Assembly (NCBI GenBank): GCA_913057955.1
Contig: CAJXOB010000011.1
Location: 1-34,786 of the forward strand
DNA: 34,786 nt
Source of the DNA: an uncultured Gammaproteobacteria bacterium
GTDB taxonomy: Bacteria > Pseudomonadota > Gammaproteobacteria > PS1 > Pseudothioglobaceae
Direction: 5' to 3'
In this document: one piece after another, positions 34,416-34,786 of the stretch
Layout: the number at the start of each line of letters is the position of its first letter
Numbering within the stretch: the first letter of the stretch is position 1
The notes under the pieces: model-generated
The model's database searches: none
What the model saw: only the letters and a program-made list of their open reading frames with translations
Told to the model about the DNA's origin: nothing
Position numbers and translations under genes: made by a program

Positions 34416-34786
34416 GTCATAATCACAGTAATCGCATGCATGTTTTGTTGGTAAAACACTTGCAACCCCTGCTTGAAAATCTTGGCTAGCCATAGTTAAG
34501 CTTGACGTCCATTCAGTGACTTGATTATCCCAATCTGGCATTTTATTACTTGCTTGTTTACTTAAAGGTAGTTCTAATTTATTTTTAGTTATTGCTTTAA
34601 ACTCACAATTATTAGAGTTAATAATTGCAAATGCAACACCTTCAACTGAATTTGTTATCGCGTAAATTGGGAGTTGAGCTTGCTCTAAAGGATCTCCAGT
34701 AAGATGGCTCGCTTTAACATTTTTTCCAGTTTTATAATCAATTATAATTTTTGAGCCAGAAGCCATACGGTCCATGCGGTCAATAC
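34380..34786 (-). CDS. PD-(D/E)XK nuclease-family protein, C-terminal part (partial)
   Basis: The reading frame enters from beyond the window end, so only about 135 C-terminal residues are seen. IDRMDRMASGSKIIIDYKTG holds the RecB-family nuclease motif: the acidic residue of motif II before it and Asp-Tyr-Lys in IIDYKTG. EQAQLPIYAI is the following QxxxY motif. Near the end, ACDYCDYDLLCRIE gives three closely spaced cysteines, as in the iron-sulfur cluster of AddB-type nucleases; a fourth would lie upstream. It is probably a gammaproteobacterial AddB-like or 'probable DNA repair protein' nuclease. The ATG at 34775 is internal, since DR precedes it in the same motif. Confidence 0.85.
   Translation of the reverse strand, partial: IDRMDRMASGSKIIIDYKTGKNVKASHLTGDPLEQAQLPIYAITNSVEGVAFAIINSNNCEFKAITKNKLELPLSKQASNKMPDWDNQVTEWTSSLTMASQDFQAGVASVLPTKHACDYCDYDLLCRIEKPGNN

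Overview
This window comes from an AT-rich gammaproteobacterium. The proteins I could compare from memory (EF-Tu, ribosomal proteins, PutA, FadE, Cca, MsrB, Tdk) resemble Escherichia coli most closely. Low G+C, tight gene packing and a chromosomal fatty-acid/proline catabolic set fit a marine, streamlined lineage (SUP05/Thioglobus-like or SAR86-like), but I cannot fix the lineage from sequence alone. Nothing looks mobile: I see no transposase, integrase, phage gene, CRISPR array, tRNA or rRNA.

Region 1 (1-14685) is translation. The 3' end of tuf is closed by a strong intrinsic terminator. Then comes an almost unbroken S10-spc-alpha super-operon in the E. coli order: rpsJ rplC rplD rplW rplB rpsS rplV rpsC rplP rpmC rpsQ rplN rplX rplE rpsN rpsH rplF rplR rpsE rpmD rplO secY rpmJ, then rpsM rpsK rpsD rpoA rplQ, followed by rpsU and yqeY. 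The only sizeable break is 113 nt between rpmJ and rpsM. It holds a near-consensus sigma70 promoter (TTGACA-17-TAAAAT) and a leader hairpin. Three proteins carry unusual low-complexity tails: an acidic C-tail on L3, a Lys/Ala N-tail on L30, and a Lys/Ala C-tail on L17 made of identical 27-nt DNA repeats.

Region 2 (14693-18928) is proline catabolism. A bifunctional PutA that lacks the E. coli DNA-binding domain is divergent from a Lrp/AsnC-type regulator, which probably controls it.

Region 3 (18925-31414) is fatty-acid beta-oxidation. An AraC-type regulator is divergent from a seven-gene operon: membrane-anchored FadE, a dehydrogenase-first FadN-type multifunctional enzyme, thiolase FadA, a nitronate-monooxygenase-family flavoprotein, a DUF2889 protein, long-chain acyl-CoA synthetase FadD and acetoacetate-CoA ligase. 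Together they would import, activate and degrade fatty acids to acetyl-CoA and handle acetoacetate. The regulatory gaps of regions 2 and 3 each hold a 17-bp dyad built from AGTTAT/ATAACT half-sites.

Region 4 (31480-34786) holds housekeeping genes: thymidine kinase, a TauE/SafE transporter, MsrB, a CCA-adding enzyme whose HD phosphohydrolase domain is lost, and the 3' end of a RecB-family nuclease running off the window. No stretch over 300 nt lacks a gene; the longest gap is 189 nt (19921-20109). I found no clear new defence or mobile system. The best leads are the charged ribosomal-protein tails, the HD-less Cca, the DUF2889 protein inside the beta-oxidation operon, and the paired dyads.
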